DNA of 64,000 nt from Hemerocallis citrina (lineage: Eukaryota; Streptophyta; Magnoliopsida; Asparagales; Asphodelaceae): positions 184,162,175-184,226,174 of the forward strand of contig CM030362.1 of assembly GCA_017893485.1 (NCBI GenBank). The letters run 5' to 3'. Every line of letters begins with the position of its first letter. The stretch's first letter is position 1. Below are positions 11,468 to 21,623 of this stretch, piece after piece. The translations under genes and the position numbers were made by a program. The notes below the pieces were generated by a model. That model ran no database searches. It saw nothing but the letters and a program-made list of their open reading frames with translations, and was not told where the DNA came from.

Positions 11468-12967
11468 GAGAGTTTTTGATGTCCAAAAAAATGTGGAAAA
11501 AATATGGTAATTCTCATAAAAATGCAAGGAATTTTATAAGATTGAGTTGGGTATTATTTGAAGGAAATACAATGTGGTTTGTGAATAAAAGGCACAATTA
11601 GAGCTATGGTTCTAAGATACACACTTATGAAAATTATAGTTTATAAAGATAAATTGAAATGGATTTATTAGAAAGTAATTGGCAAAAAAGAACCTTGTTG
11701 TGTGACATGATATTATAAATTCTCACTTGAGAATATTGTGCAAAATGTGAAGTATGAATGTTTATTAGTAATATGAATTTCAAATGTGAAATTATGAAGT
11801 GCATGGGTTCATGTATGATTATGGAATTAGAAATCATGTTGATGAAAGAAAAAGAAATTTGTTTGGCTATGAATATGAATCTTAAGAGTTGTAAGTACTC
11901 AAGTTGAAGATTGTGAAATGAAATTCGAACTAGAGTAGCTAAGTCTCCCTGGCATTGAAAAAGAAAATGAATTGAGATGAAATTAGACCAAGGTTGGTCA
12001 TGATGAAACAAATGAATAAGTCTGGTTGATGGAGAGGCTAACTCTAGAGATTATTTTGTTCATGATTTTTATAAAACTAAGGATTAGTACATAGTGGAGA
12101 CGTGAAGAAAGTAGAAGAAAAACATAGGTATGGGGGCCATCGGATAGCGGTGTGAGAGCGATCCACAGGCTGCCTGCTTGATGCGTCAAGACATGGCGTG
12201 GGCGCTACTCCAGAATTATCGTCCCGGTGGCGACGCTCGTGGGATGTTCGAGTGGCTATGGGTGGTGCCATTGTTCCATGGCGGAGGCTGAATTGTCCAT
12301 AGGTTGCCTGCTCGATGCGTCGTGACAGTGCGTGGGATTCCCCTCCAGGCTGCCTGGACATGGGCTCATAGATCATAGGACATCTAAGAAACTACCGTAG
12401 TTACAGTAGTAGACTAAGACATAATGGGGGATTGAACCCTATAAAGATGAAGAACGAATAAGGGCTTGCCCTCGGACCTATGTAGTATGGGATGCATAGA
12501 ATCCGAACAAGTGCGCATTAGTGTCATGTAACATTAATAAATGCATTAAGGATTAAGTGCACAATCACAACACGACATCAATAGGGTAGTCCCTTTAGTT
12601 TGAATGTGACAAGTTTGTGTTTGCTAAATATGAAAAGTTAAGTTATACTATTTCCGGCATAGAGAGGATGGCCGTGTATAATGTTCGTCGGTTGAATAAA
12701 CTGACGTACCCACAGTCTGATATGCAGGTAAATGTTATGTTAAAGATTAAAGAGGATTGGATGCTTAAAGATTATATCATGCTGTTGTACTTTTATTCAA
12801 TTGTTGTATTTTACTTCCGCTGTGCAAAAAGAAAGATGTAATTATGATGTAAACTCTAATGTATGATGAAATGTTTTAATTTCTCTGTAAAATTGTACTA
12901 AAGAAAGTGAAAAGATCCTGTAGAACATCTCGAATTCAGTGTATTTGGGATTCGGGGCGTTACAGAG

Positions 12968-12980
12968 TGGTATCAGAGCC
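12968..12980 (+). other. Primer-binding site, initiator tRNA-Met
   Basis: TGGTATCAGAGCC, three bases (GAG) after the LTR end. It is complementary to the 3' end of plant initiator tRNA-Met and primes minus-strand DNA synthesis. Confidence 0.93.
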
Positions 12981-13134
12981 ACGCTTTCTACACCTTTCAC
13001 ACTTGTACAAATTTATAGGGAACGACACCCTAGATGTGGACATTAGAGTGTGTGTTTGAATCTAGAGATTTAAATGTAAGTGACTTACATTTGTGTTGCT
13101 CTAAGATTTATGCTTCTTCCTCTCTATTTCTAAG

Positions 13135-13560
13135 ATGGCTGATCACTTCGACCCTGCTGGAGGCGACGACTGGCATATCATTGAGGAAGAGTACCATCCT
13201 GGACAGGCAGATTCCGAGGACGAGTACTATCCCGGGTAAGCAGATTCTGACGGTGAAGAATGGCCTGAATCCCGAGAGATCACCCCACCTCCAGATTCAT
13301 CTGATGATTCTTCTTCTGACGAAGAAGAAGTACCAGTTCCAAGTGGTCTTGTGACTTCTCTTCAGAGGCAAGTGGAAACCCTGAAGGAGAGAGTTGGATT
13401 GTTGGAGGCTCAGCTGGAGAAGCGGAAGGCCGACTATTCTGTTCTCAGTCATCGGATTTGGGAACTTGAGAAGAAAAAGAACCTGACTGATGTGCTGAAG
13501 GATGAGGTTGATGAACTGCGGGAAGAACTTCGAGCAGCGAAGAGGACCCGTAGGAGTTAG
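13135..13560 (+). pseudogene. Extra upstream ORF: acidic N-terminus plus coiled coil, one internal stop
   Basis: A 141-codon frame between PBS and gag, starting at ATG 13135. The first 70 residues are strongly acidic with two copies of a YxPG.ADS(E/D)xEE motif. The rest, from about residue 73, is a heptad-type coiled coil rich in L, E, K and R, ending in a basic tail. A TAA at 13237-13239 interrupts it, exactly where the second motif copy predicts Gln. The ATG follows a long pyrimidine tract ending in AG, a good splice acceptor. I do not recognise the family; extra ORFs are known in some plant Ty3/gypsy elements. An alternative start at 13351 would give just the coiled coil. Confidence 0.6.
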
Positions 13561-13683
13561 ACTGTCTTAGCTTCTATTATTTTCCATTCTGATGTCAAAA
13601 CTGTTTTTAAATTCGAATGTATAAACTTTGGAATTCAATGAAATGCAAGTTGGTTTAAATTCTTGTCTTATACTTCGAATTTA

Positions 13684-14709
13684 ATGGACCTTTTACATCA
13701 GAATATGTCGAGAAGAGGAGCTAAGAATGGGGAAGGGTTGGATCTGGAGACTGAACTTGCAAGGGTCTACCAGACGCTTAATGCAGTGGCTCAGAACCAA
13801 GGAAGGGGGCCGGTGAATCCAGTGCCCGAGGCGATTAAGCTGGTGGAATCGTTCAAGAGAATGAAACCACCCGTATTCGAGGGAAAGTCAGACCCAGATG
13901 CGGCTGACAACTGGATACGGCAAGTGGAGACGATCTTTGAGGTATTGGAGATCCCTGAGGGTAGCAAGGTCAAGTTGGCGACTTTGCAGCTGGAGAAGGA
14001 TGCGGCGATTTGGTGGCAATCCATGAAGAGGACCATGGGAGGTCTGTTGCTTGGCTGGGAGGAATTTCTGGAATAATTCCGCAGTCATTATTTCCCCTCC
14101 GACGTCCAGGAGAAGAAGGCGATGGAGTTCCTGTCGCTTCAGCAAGGCAGCATGTCGGTGAGAGCATATGAGACCAAGTTTACTCAGCTCTTCAGGTATG
14201 CTCCAGAACTGGTGATGGACGAAGCTAAGAAGGCTCGCAAGTTCGAGCATGGTCTGAGGCCTAGCTTGAGATCCCGGATGATACCTCTTGGTATCAGGCG
14301 ATTCGATAAGCTGGTCAAGAGGGCGGCAGCGACGGAGGCGGATATGGAGCAGTTCCAAGTTGTTCAGAACCGGAGGAACAACTGGCAGTCTGGTAAGAGG
14401 CCTGCACATTCGGGGAGTTTCAAGGGGCAACCATCTGCACAAAGGTTCAAACCGACAGGGGCGAACGATGTTAGTGTAGCTGGAGGACCAGGGAACAATG
14501 TGGTGAGACCTCCTGCGGTGACTTGCTACAACTGTGGTGAAGCGGGGCATTACCGATCTCAATGTCCCAAACTACGGAATGATAATAGCAGCGCACCAAC
14601 GCAGCAGGGTGGGAAGAGGCCGTACCAATCAGGGCGAGTATTTGCCTTGACAGAGGCTGATGCTGAGGAGGCAGATCAGGTCATCTCTGGTACGAGGGCT
14701 GGTGTTTAG
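13684..14709 (+). pseudogene. gag: Gag (capsid and CCHC nucleocapsid) with one in-frame stop
   Basis: Structural protein of the virus-like particle. The retrotransposon gag domain covers roughly 13820-14330, with FEGKSDPDAADNWI- and IWWQS-type signatures. A CCHC zinc knuckle, CYNCGEAGHYRSQC, lies at 14524-14565. A TAA at 14074-14076 interrupts the domain, but the frame continues cleanly on both sides. The first ATG is 13684, with another at 13705. The normal end depends on splicing: if the intron at 14690-14776 is retained the frame stops at TAG 14707-14709, and if removed gag continues into protease. Copy-specific decay is likely, since the LTRs are young. Confidence 0.85.
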
Positions 14710-14776
14710 AGTCTTTGTCATTTCTTTTCCCTTTGTTTAGTGAGACTGTTATGTAATGGTGTGTATTATGTAACAG
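14690..14776 (+). other. Candidate 87-nt in-frame intron between gag and protease
   Basis: Donor G|GTACGA at 14690; acceptor GTAACAG| ending at 14776. A second possible acceptor with a strong pyrimidine tract, CCCTTTGTTTAG, ends at about 14740. Removal restores a continuous, family-like junction (VISG joined to ELYLNG) in phase 1. The length is a multiple of three, so flanking frames agree, but the retained intron supplies TAG at 14707-14709. It could therefore set the Gag to Gag-Pol ratio. Stop-codon readthrough is an alternative. Confidence 0.5.
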
Positions 14777-17700
14777 GCGAACTATATCTTAATGGAATGA
14801 AAGCTGTGGTATTGTTCGATACTGGATCCTCTCATACTTTTGTGTCTCCTAGATTTGCTAAAGTGTTGGGAGTTGAACCGAAGATTTTTCCAGGCAAGAT
14901 CTTAGCAGTAACTACTCCATCAGGGGAAACTTTAACCACTGATCGGTATTATGCTGATTGCGAGATAGTGATTGGAGATCGAATCTTTGGCATTGATCTA
15001 ATCGAGCTGACTATCTTGGGAGTCGATGTTATCATTGGCATTGATTGGATGTCGGTGTACAGTGCAAGCATCGAGTGTAAGACCAAGACGGTAACAGTGA
15101 AGGCTCCAGGTGGACCTGAAGTCACGTTCCAAGGGAAGAAGAAGTGTTCTAAGCTGGTGGCAACTATCCGCAAGGAAGAGACTCCTGTGGAAGTGCAAGG
15201 GATTCCTGTGGTTCGGGACTATCCGACTGTGTTCTTGGAAGATTTTCCTGGGTTACCTCCGCATCGTGATGTAGAGTTCAGCATCACTGTTCAACCGGGA
15301 AGTGCACCCATTTCTAAGGCACCTTATAGGATGGCTCCAGTGGAACAGGATGAGGTGAAACGGCAGATTGAGAAACTGTTGGAGAAAGGCTTTATTCAAC
15401 CTAGTGCGTCACCTTGGGGAGCACCAGTGCTTTTGGTAAAGAAGAAGGATGGATCGATGAGAATGTGTATCGATTACCGGGAGCTGAATAAGGTCACTGT
15501 TCAGAATAAGTATCCGATTCCTCGAATTGATGATTTGTTCAATCGTCTACAAGGAGCAGCTGTATTCTCCAAAATAGATCTTCGATCAGGTTACCACCAA
15601 GTTCGAGTGAAAGTTGAAGATGTGCACAAAACTGCATTTAGAACTCGGCATGGGCATTACGAATTCTTAGTTATGCCATTCGGAGTGACGAATGCACCCG
15701 CAATCTTCATGGACTTGATGAACAGAGTTCTGAGGCCGTTTATTGATTCTTTCGTCGTGGTGTTTATCGACGATATTCTCGTGTACTCCAAGTCTGAGGA
15801 GGAGCACACCGAGCATCTGGCAGTAGTTTTGCAGAAGTTGGAAGAGCAGCAGTTGTATGCCAAGTTATCCAAGTGTGATTTCTGGAAATCTGAAGTGGCA
15901 TTCCTAGGTCACATCCTTTCTAAGGAGGGAGTGGCAACTGACCCTCAGAAGATAGAGGCAGTGAGAGATTGGGCTAGGCCTACTACAGTGAAGGAAGTCA
16001 GAAGTTTCCTTGGGATGACTGGATACTACAGGAGATTCATTCAAGGTTATGCTCAGATAGCTGTACCGCTTACTGGACTGACCAAGAAGAATGTGAGCTT
16101 CAAGTGGATTGAGCAATGTGAGGCGAGTTTTCAGGAGTTGAAAGATAGGCTGACTACTGCACCTATCTTGGCTTTGCCTAGAGCAGGCGTTGAGTATGAT
16201 GTCTATAGCGATGCTTCACATCGGGGGCTTGGTTGTGTCTTAATGCAAGAGGGAAGAGTAATCGCTTATGGGTCTAGGCAACTACGATCGCATGAGAAGA
16301 ATTATCCGACTCATGATCTGGAGTTGGCTGCGATTATTTTTGCTCTGAAGCAATGGAGGCACTACGTGTACGGTGAGAAGTTGAACATGTATACGGACCA
16401 CAAAAGCTTGAAGTGTATATATCAGCAGAGGGATCTCAATCTGAGGCAGCGGAGATGGTTAGAAGTGCTCGAGGACATGCGACCTGAGATCAAGTATCAT
16501 CCTGGAAAGGCTAATGTTGTTGTTGATGCACTTAGTCGCAAGAGCAGTTTGGCCAGTTTGATTACAACTCAGAGGCAGCTGATTGAGGAGTTGGACCGAG
16601 CAGGTATTGAGGTTGTCTTGCAAGGATTGGGAGCATCTTTGGCTCAGTTGAGGCTTCAGCCTACTTTGAATGCAAGGATCATTGCAAGTCAGGAAGTTGA
16701 TGCTGATATTTTGGAGATGAAGGAGCAGGTTGGTGCTGGCAGGTTGCCCGGATTTCAAATCAGGGATGGAGTGCTGTGGTTCGGAGATAGACTGTGCGTT
16801 CCAAATCAGGCGGACCTGAAAGAGAGTATTCTTCAGGAGGCGCATGCTACTCTTCTGTCTGTACTTCCTGGGAGTACTAAGATGTACAAAGACATTAAAC
16901 AGCATTTCTGGTGGTCAGGTTTGAAGCGGGATGTGGCTGAATTTGTCGCGAAGTGTGAGGTTTGTCAGCAAGTCAAAGCCGAAAATCAGAGACCCGGAGG
17001 TCTATTACAGCCGTTACCCATTCCGGAATGGAAGTGGGATAACATCAGTATGGATTTCATCACGGGATTGCCTAAGAGTTCTAAAGGCAATGATGCTATT
17101 TGGGTTATAGTCGATCGACTTACCAAGTTCGCTCACTTTTTGGCAATGAAACTCACTGCTTCGATGGACAAGTTAGCTGAGATGTATGTTGGTGAGATTG
17201 TCCGACTTCATGGTGTTCCCTCAACTATTGTGTCTGATCGAGATGCGCGGTTTACTTCGCATTTCTGGAGGAGTCTTCAGACAGCTTTGGGTACCAAGAC
17301 AGATTTCAGCACTGCTTTTCATCCGCAAACCGATGGGCAGACCGAGAGAGTCAACCGTATTCTTGAGAATATGCTTCGGTGTTGTATACTAGACTTCGGA
17401 GGCAGTTGGGAAAGGCATTTACCTTTGGTGGAGTTTGCCTATAACAACAGTTTTCAGGCTAGCATCGGGATGGCGCCGTACGAAGCTTTGTATGGCAGGA
17501 AGTGCAGGACTCCTGTTTGTTGGTATGAAGTTGAGGAGCGTCAGTTGTTTGGTCCTGAGCTTGTACAGAAAACTTCTGAGAAGATTGATCTGATCAGGAA
17601 AAGGTTGGTGGAAGCTCAGAGCAGGCAGAAAAGCTATGCAGACAACCGGAGAAGGGACCTTGAGTTTGAGGTTGGTGACTTCGTCTTTCTGAAGGTATCG

Positions 17701-18090
17701 CCCAGTAAAGGTGTGGTTCGATTTGGCAAAGGCGGGAAGTTAGCCCCGAGGTTTATAGGCCCGTATAAGATATTGAAAAGGATCGGGAAAACTGCTTACC
17801 GGCTTGAATTACCGGAAGAGTTGTCTCAGGTGCACAATGTCTTTCATGTGTCTATGCTGAGAGGTTATATTCCAGACCCGAGTCATCATTTGCCTGAAGT
17901 GCCGGAAGGTTTGCAGGTAGACCTGAATTACATCGAGTCTCCTGTTGAGATTGTTGATCGTCGAGAGAAAGTCTTGAGGAATAAGACGATACCGATGGTC
18001 AAGGTAGTCTGGAGAAACCACTTGGTTGAAGAGGCTACTTGGGAATCTGAGGAGAGGATGTTGAAGGACTATCCTGAGCTTTTTGCTTGA
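14740..18090 (+). CDS. pol: Pol: protease, RT, RNase H, integrase, chromodomain
   Basis: An uninterrupted 1116-codon frame; if spliced, coding resumes at 14777. Protease has DTGSS at residues 27-31. RT follows at about 190-370, with the catalytic FIDD at 342-345. RNase H starts with YSDAS (Asp491), and DALSRK closes it. The integrase zinc region keeps the first His and CEVCQ, but the expected second His in the (I/V)HPGSTKM motif is Leu709. The catalytic triad is Asp772, Asp833 and Glu869 with D-35-E spacing. The C-terminus (about 1066-1116) is a chromodomain-like [15 protein letters not shown] segment. The product copies element RNA and integrates the DNA; the chromodomain probably guides chromatin targeting. 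The only visible defect is Leu709. Confidence 0.93.
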   Translation: MRLLCNGVYYVTGELYLNGMKAVVLFDTGSSHTFVSPRFAKVLGVEPKIFPGKILAVTTPSGETLTTDRYYADCEIVIGDRIFGIDLIELTILGVDVIIGIDWMSVYSASIECKTKTVTVKAPGGPEVTFQGKKKCSKLVATIRKEETPVEVQGIPVVRDYPTVFLEDFPGLPPHRDVEFSITVQPGSAPISKAPYRMAPVEQDEVKRQIEKLLEKGFIQPSASPWGAPVLLVKKKDGSMRMCIDYRELNKVTVQNKYPIPRIDDLFNRLQGAAVFSKIDLRSGYHQVRVKVEDVHKTAFRTRHGHYEFLVMPFGVTNAPAIFMDLMNRVLRPFIDSFVVVFIDDILVYSKSEEEHTEHLAVVLQKLEEQQLYAKLSKCDFWKSEVAFLGHILSKEGVATDPQKIEAVRDWARPTTVKEVRSFLGMTGYYRRFIQGYAQIAVPLTGLTKKNVSFKWIEQCEASFQELKDRLTTAPILALPRAGVEYDVYSDASHRGLGCVLMQEGRVIAYGSRQLRSHEKNYPTHDLELAAIIFALKQWRHYVYGEKLNMYTDHKSLKCIYQQRDLNLRQRRWLEVLEDMRPEIKYHPGKANVVVDALSRKSSLASLITTQRQLIEELDRAGIEVVLQGLGASLAQLRLQPTLNARIIASQEVDADILEMKEQVGAGRLPGFQIRDGVLWFGDRLCVPNQADLKESILQEAHATLLSVLPGSTKMYKDIKQHFWWSGLKRDVAEFVAKCEVCQQVKAENQRPGGLLQPLPIPEWKWDNISMDFITGLPKSSKGNDAIWVIVDRLTKFAHFLAMKLTASMDKLAEMYVGEIVRLHGVPSTIVSDRDARFTSHFWRSLQTALGTKTDFSTAFHPQTDGQTERVNRILENMLRCCILDFGGSWERHLPLVEFAYNNSFQASIGMAPYEALYGRKCRTPVCWYEVEERQLFGPELVQKTSEKIDLIRKRLVEAQSRQKSYADNRRRDLEFEVGDFVFLKVSPSKGVVRFGKGGKLAPRFIGPYKILKRIGKTAYRLELPEELSQVHNVFHVSMLRGYIPDPSHHLPEVPEGLQVDLNYIESPVEIVDRREKVLRNKTIPMVKVVWRNHLVEEATWESEERMLKDYPELFA

Positions 18091-18176
18091 TTGTATTTTT
18101 GTATCTTTTGTTCTTGTTGTGTGTGTTGTATTTTGTTTCTCGCTCTTGATTGTAGTTCCGGGGACGGAACTATTCT

Positions 18177-18189
18177 AAGGAGGGAGTGC
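18177..18189 (+). other. Polypurine tract of the Tekay-like element
   Basis: AAGGAGGGAGTGC immediately before the 3' LTR; it primes plus-strand synthesis. Confidence 0.85.
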
Positions 18190-21100
18190 TGTAATACCCT
18201 GATTTTTCAATTAATGAAAAATTATTTATTTTGCACGTAGTGTGCACGTGCAATATTTTGTTTGGATTATGTTATTGATGTGTATAAATATTTAAATATT
18301 TTCTCACATTATTTTGTACAAAAAGCCTTTTTTTTTTAAAAAAAGTTGAAAGCCTTATTTTAAATTTAATGAAAAAGCCTTTTCTTAAAAAGCCCAAAAA
18401 TGTATTTTATTTTATTTATTCTTAATAAACCATTTTAGCCCAAAAAGAAAGCCCATGGATTAATCTCTTTTAATTAAACTTGTCATGTAGAAGACTTTTT
18501 TAACTAATTTATTTTTATACAAAATTAAAAAGGTACAAATTTGGCCTAGTTGCATGCACGTGCACTGCACGTACACGTGCAATGCACACCCTCTTTCTAG
18601 GCCGGGATTCATTCTTTTTTGGAGGGAGATTTGATTTTTGTCATGGTGATCATGGAGGTAGTTTTGTGAATGTGGGTAGTTTCATAACTCCTACTTTGAT
18701 CTAGGCCCTTCATTCTACAACCACCTAAGCAATCTCAGCCCTCCATTTCACTTATCTTTTAGTATAAATACCCCCCCTCTCATGACTAATTTTCATATGC
18801 AAATTATATTTCCAAGCTATAGTATTATTGTAGTAATAGTGTGAGTTATAAAAAAATAGAGAGTTGTGTGGGATTGCTTGGAGAAGGAGAGGCCGGCTAC
18901 TACTAGGAAGCATTCGGTTTGTGCTAGGAGGCTTGGAGCTTGTGCGCGCTAGGAGGTGGTGCTTTCATCTACAAGGACTTGGTTGCTTTTTGTGTTTTCT
19001 CTCCATACAAGGTGGGTAAAACTTTCATATTTCTAATGTAGGAATCTATGCTAGTCTTAATTATCAACACTATGCATGAAAAATACTAATAAGAACACAC
19101 TTAAATTGAAAAGTTAGTGTATGAATGGATTGAAATGTTGTGATTAACTTGTGTGTGAAATTCTAGCATGAAATTAAATTGTATGTAGAATTATCCATGA
19201 TTATTAATTTGAATGAATGATGGTGGAATGTTGCTAGCATGATGCATGAAAATTTCTAATTAGAACGCTTGTAAATTTTATGGTTGAAGTATGATATTGA
19301 TTAAGAAAATGGCACACTTTAAATTGAATAGAGAGTTTTCTTGAATGATTGAGTTGTAATTATGTTAATTAATGAGTAGTAATATATGTTGTGACATAGA
19401 TGAACTAATGAAACTACTTTGTTATCACCAATGTAGAACTACTCAAAAATTAGTAGTTTTGAGTTTTGCCTATTCATATGCTAAATAAATCTTTATGTTG
19501 ATATGGGGATGGATAAAACCAAAGATGTATGTGTTGTGAATAAAAATTTATAGCAGTGAATTATCATAAGAAATTTGTGAATAAAAAGGGATTAGAAGAC
19601 CAATTGATTATTCAATGTCGAAAATAAAAAGTATGGTAGTCTTAATGAACAATTTATTAAATTGTGTGGAAAAATTATGTTTTTAGCACAAAAAAATTAT
19701 TTTATACTTGCTGTTATGAAGATCAGGTGAAGATGATTTAATCTGGAATTTTTCAGTAGTTTTTATAAAGGCAATATGAAACTAGTTAATTTGAACATCG
19801 AGTTGTTCTTTTAAACAGTGCGAATATGAAACATATGGGTTTTATTTGGGTTTTGTGACAACCCGAGCTACTAGCTCAGGCGGTCACTGACTGCGGTTTG
19901 CTTCTCTGGAGCGAACGGTTCGAACCCTGTGTTCACCACATTTTTTTTCACCATTTGAGAATATATATATATATATAACCTTCGACCGAAAGCATATATA
20001 CTAAATCCGCACCCTTCATATCGCTAGCACAGTTCAGCCATGCGGCGGGTGCTCTTGGCTCTCTTTCCGTCGTGCCTGGGTTCGATTCCTCCCTTCGGCA
20101 CTTATAAAAAATATTTTTTTTTGAGAGTTTTTGATGTCCAAAAAATGTGGAAAAAATATGGTAATTCTCATAAAAATGCAAGAAATTTTTTAAGATTGAG
20201 TTGGGTATTATTTGAAGGAAATACAATATGGTTTGTGAATAAAAGGCACAATTAGAGCTATGGTTCTAAGATACACACTTATGAAAATTATAGTTTATAA
20301 AGATAAATTGAAATGAGTTTATTAGAAAGTAATTGGCAAAAAAGAACCTTGTTGTGTGACATGATATTATAAATTCTCACTTGAGAATATTGTGCAAAAT
20401 GTGAAGTATGAATGTTTATTAGTAATATGAATTTCAAATGTGAAATTATGAAGTGCATGGGTTCATGTATGATTATGAAATTAGAAATCATGTTGTTGAA
20501 AGAAAAAGAAATTTGTTTGGCTATGAATATGAATCTTAAGAGTTGTAAGTACTCAAGTTGAAGATTGTGAAATGAAATTCGAACTAGAGTAGCTAAGTCT
20601 CCCCGGCATTGAAAAAGAAAATGAATTGAGATGAAATTAGACCAAGATTGGTCATGATGAAACAAATGAATAAGTCCGGTTGATGGAGAGGCTAACTCTA
20701 GAGATTATTTTGTTCATGATTTTTATAAAACTAAGGATTAGTACATAGTGGAGACGTGAAGAAAGTAGAAGAAAAACATGGGTATGGGGGCCATCGGATA
20801 GCGGTGTGAGAGCGATCCACAGGCTACCTGCTTGATGCGTCAAGACATGGCGTGGGCGCTACTCCAGAATTATCGTCCCGGTGGCGACGCTCGTGGGATG
20901 TTCGAGTGGCTATGGGTGGTGCCATTGTTCCATGGCGGATGTTGAATTGTCCATAGGTTGCCTGCTCGATGCGTCGTGACAGTGCGTGGGATTCCCCTCC
21001 AGGCTGCCTGGACATGGGCTCATAGATCATAGGACATCTAAGACACTACCGTAGTTACAGTAGTAGACTAAGACATAACGGGGGATTGAACCCTATAAAG

Positions 21101-21618
21101 ATGAAGAACGAATAAGGGCTTGCCCTCGGACCTATGTAGTATGGGATGCATAGAATCCGAACAAGTGCGCATTAGTGTCATGTAACATTAATAAATGCAT
21201 TAAGGATTAAGTACACAATCACAACACGACATCAATAGGGTAGTCCCTTTAGTTTGAATGTGACAAGTTTGTGTTTGCTAAATATGAAAAGTTAAGTTAT
21301 ACTATTTCCGGCATAGAGAGGATGGCCGTGTATAATGTTCGTCGGTTGAATAAACTGACGTACCCACAGTCTGATATGCAGGTAAATGTTATGTTAAAGA
21401 TTAAAGAGGATTGGATGCTTAAAGATTATATCATGCTGTTGTACTTTTATTCAATTGTTGTATTTTACTTCCGCTGTGCAAAAAGAAAGATGTAATTATG
21501 ATGTAAACTCTGATGTATGATGAAAAGTTTTAATTTCCCTGTAAAATTGTACTAAAGAAAGTGAAAAGATCCTGTAGAACATCTCGAATTCAGTGTATTT
21601 GGGATTCGGGGCGTTACA
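18190..21618 (+). repeat. 3' LTR of the complete Tekay-like element
   Basis: 3429 bp, the same length as the 5' LTR, with about 1% substitutions plus homopolymer and AT-repeat indels. It carries the same TATA box (18763-18770), tRNA-like modules (19872-19948 and 20025-20122) and 45-bp block (about 21118-21170). Both LTR copies have the tRNA-like modules, so they were present before this insertion. Confidence 0.95.
19872..20122 (+). promoter_or_regulatory. Pair of tRNA-like Pol III modules in the 3' LTR
   Basis: Module 1: A box 19872-19883, B box 19917-19926, T8 at 19941-19948. Module 2: A box 20025-20037, B box 20079-20089, T9 at 20114-20122. Boxes are conserved between LTRs except for single changes in flanking bases and in the second A box (CGG to CAG). 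Confidence 0.5.
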
Positions 21619-21623
21619 ACTGC
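21619..21623. repeat. Target-site duplication ACTGC, right copy
   Basis: Matches 9531-9535 exactly. Confidence 0.9.

Larger units (their letters stand above)
9536..12964 (+). repeat. 5' LTR of the complete Tekay-like element
   Basis: 3429 bp, TG...CA, nearly identical to 18190-21618. U3 is about 600 bp, up to the TATA box at 10113-10120, so R-U5 is about 2.8 kb, unusually long. It holds two CACGTGC...GCACGT palindromes (9579-9598, 9907-9922), a splice-donor-like AAG|GTGGGT at 10361-10368, two tRNA-like modules (11222-11298, 11371-11467), imperfect repeats around 12150-12370 and the family's 45-bp block at 12464-12515. Confidence 0.95.
9536..21618 (+). mobile_element. Complete Tekay/Del-like Ty3/gypsy chromovirus retrotransposon
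   Basis: A 12,083-bp element with two 3429-bp LTRs, a perfect 5-bp target-site duplication, PBS, PPT and the domain order gag, protease, RT, RNase H, integrase, chromodomain. Long LTRs, an initiator tRNA-Met PBS, and the end of integrase leading into [16 protein letters not shown] chromodomain sequence fit the Tekay (Del) chromovirus clade. By eye the LTRs differ at roughly 30-40 substitutions, about 1%, so insertion is recent. The pol frame is open, but gag and the upstream ORF each carry an internal stop and one integrase zinc ligand is lost. Confidence 0.92.

Noticed and set aside
11234..11527. 97-codon minus-strand open frame in the 5' LTR (and its copy at 19948-20226)
   Set aside because: It lies across the tRNA-like modules in antisense; the CRREESNPGTTEREPRAP-type peptide is a common false translation of tRNA-like DNA.
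13230..13245. Splice donor CCCGG|GTAAGCAG within the upstream ORF
   Set aside because: A strong donor by sequence, but the coding pattern (ADSDGEEW) continues directly after the stop, so a Gln-to-stop change is simpler. Kept as a caution.
13888..14562. 224-codon minus-strand open frame opposite gag
   Set aside because: Shadow of the gag coding sequence; no domain and no promoter.
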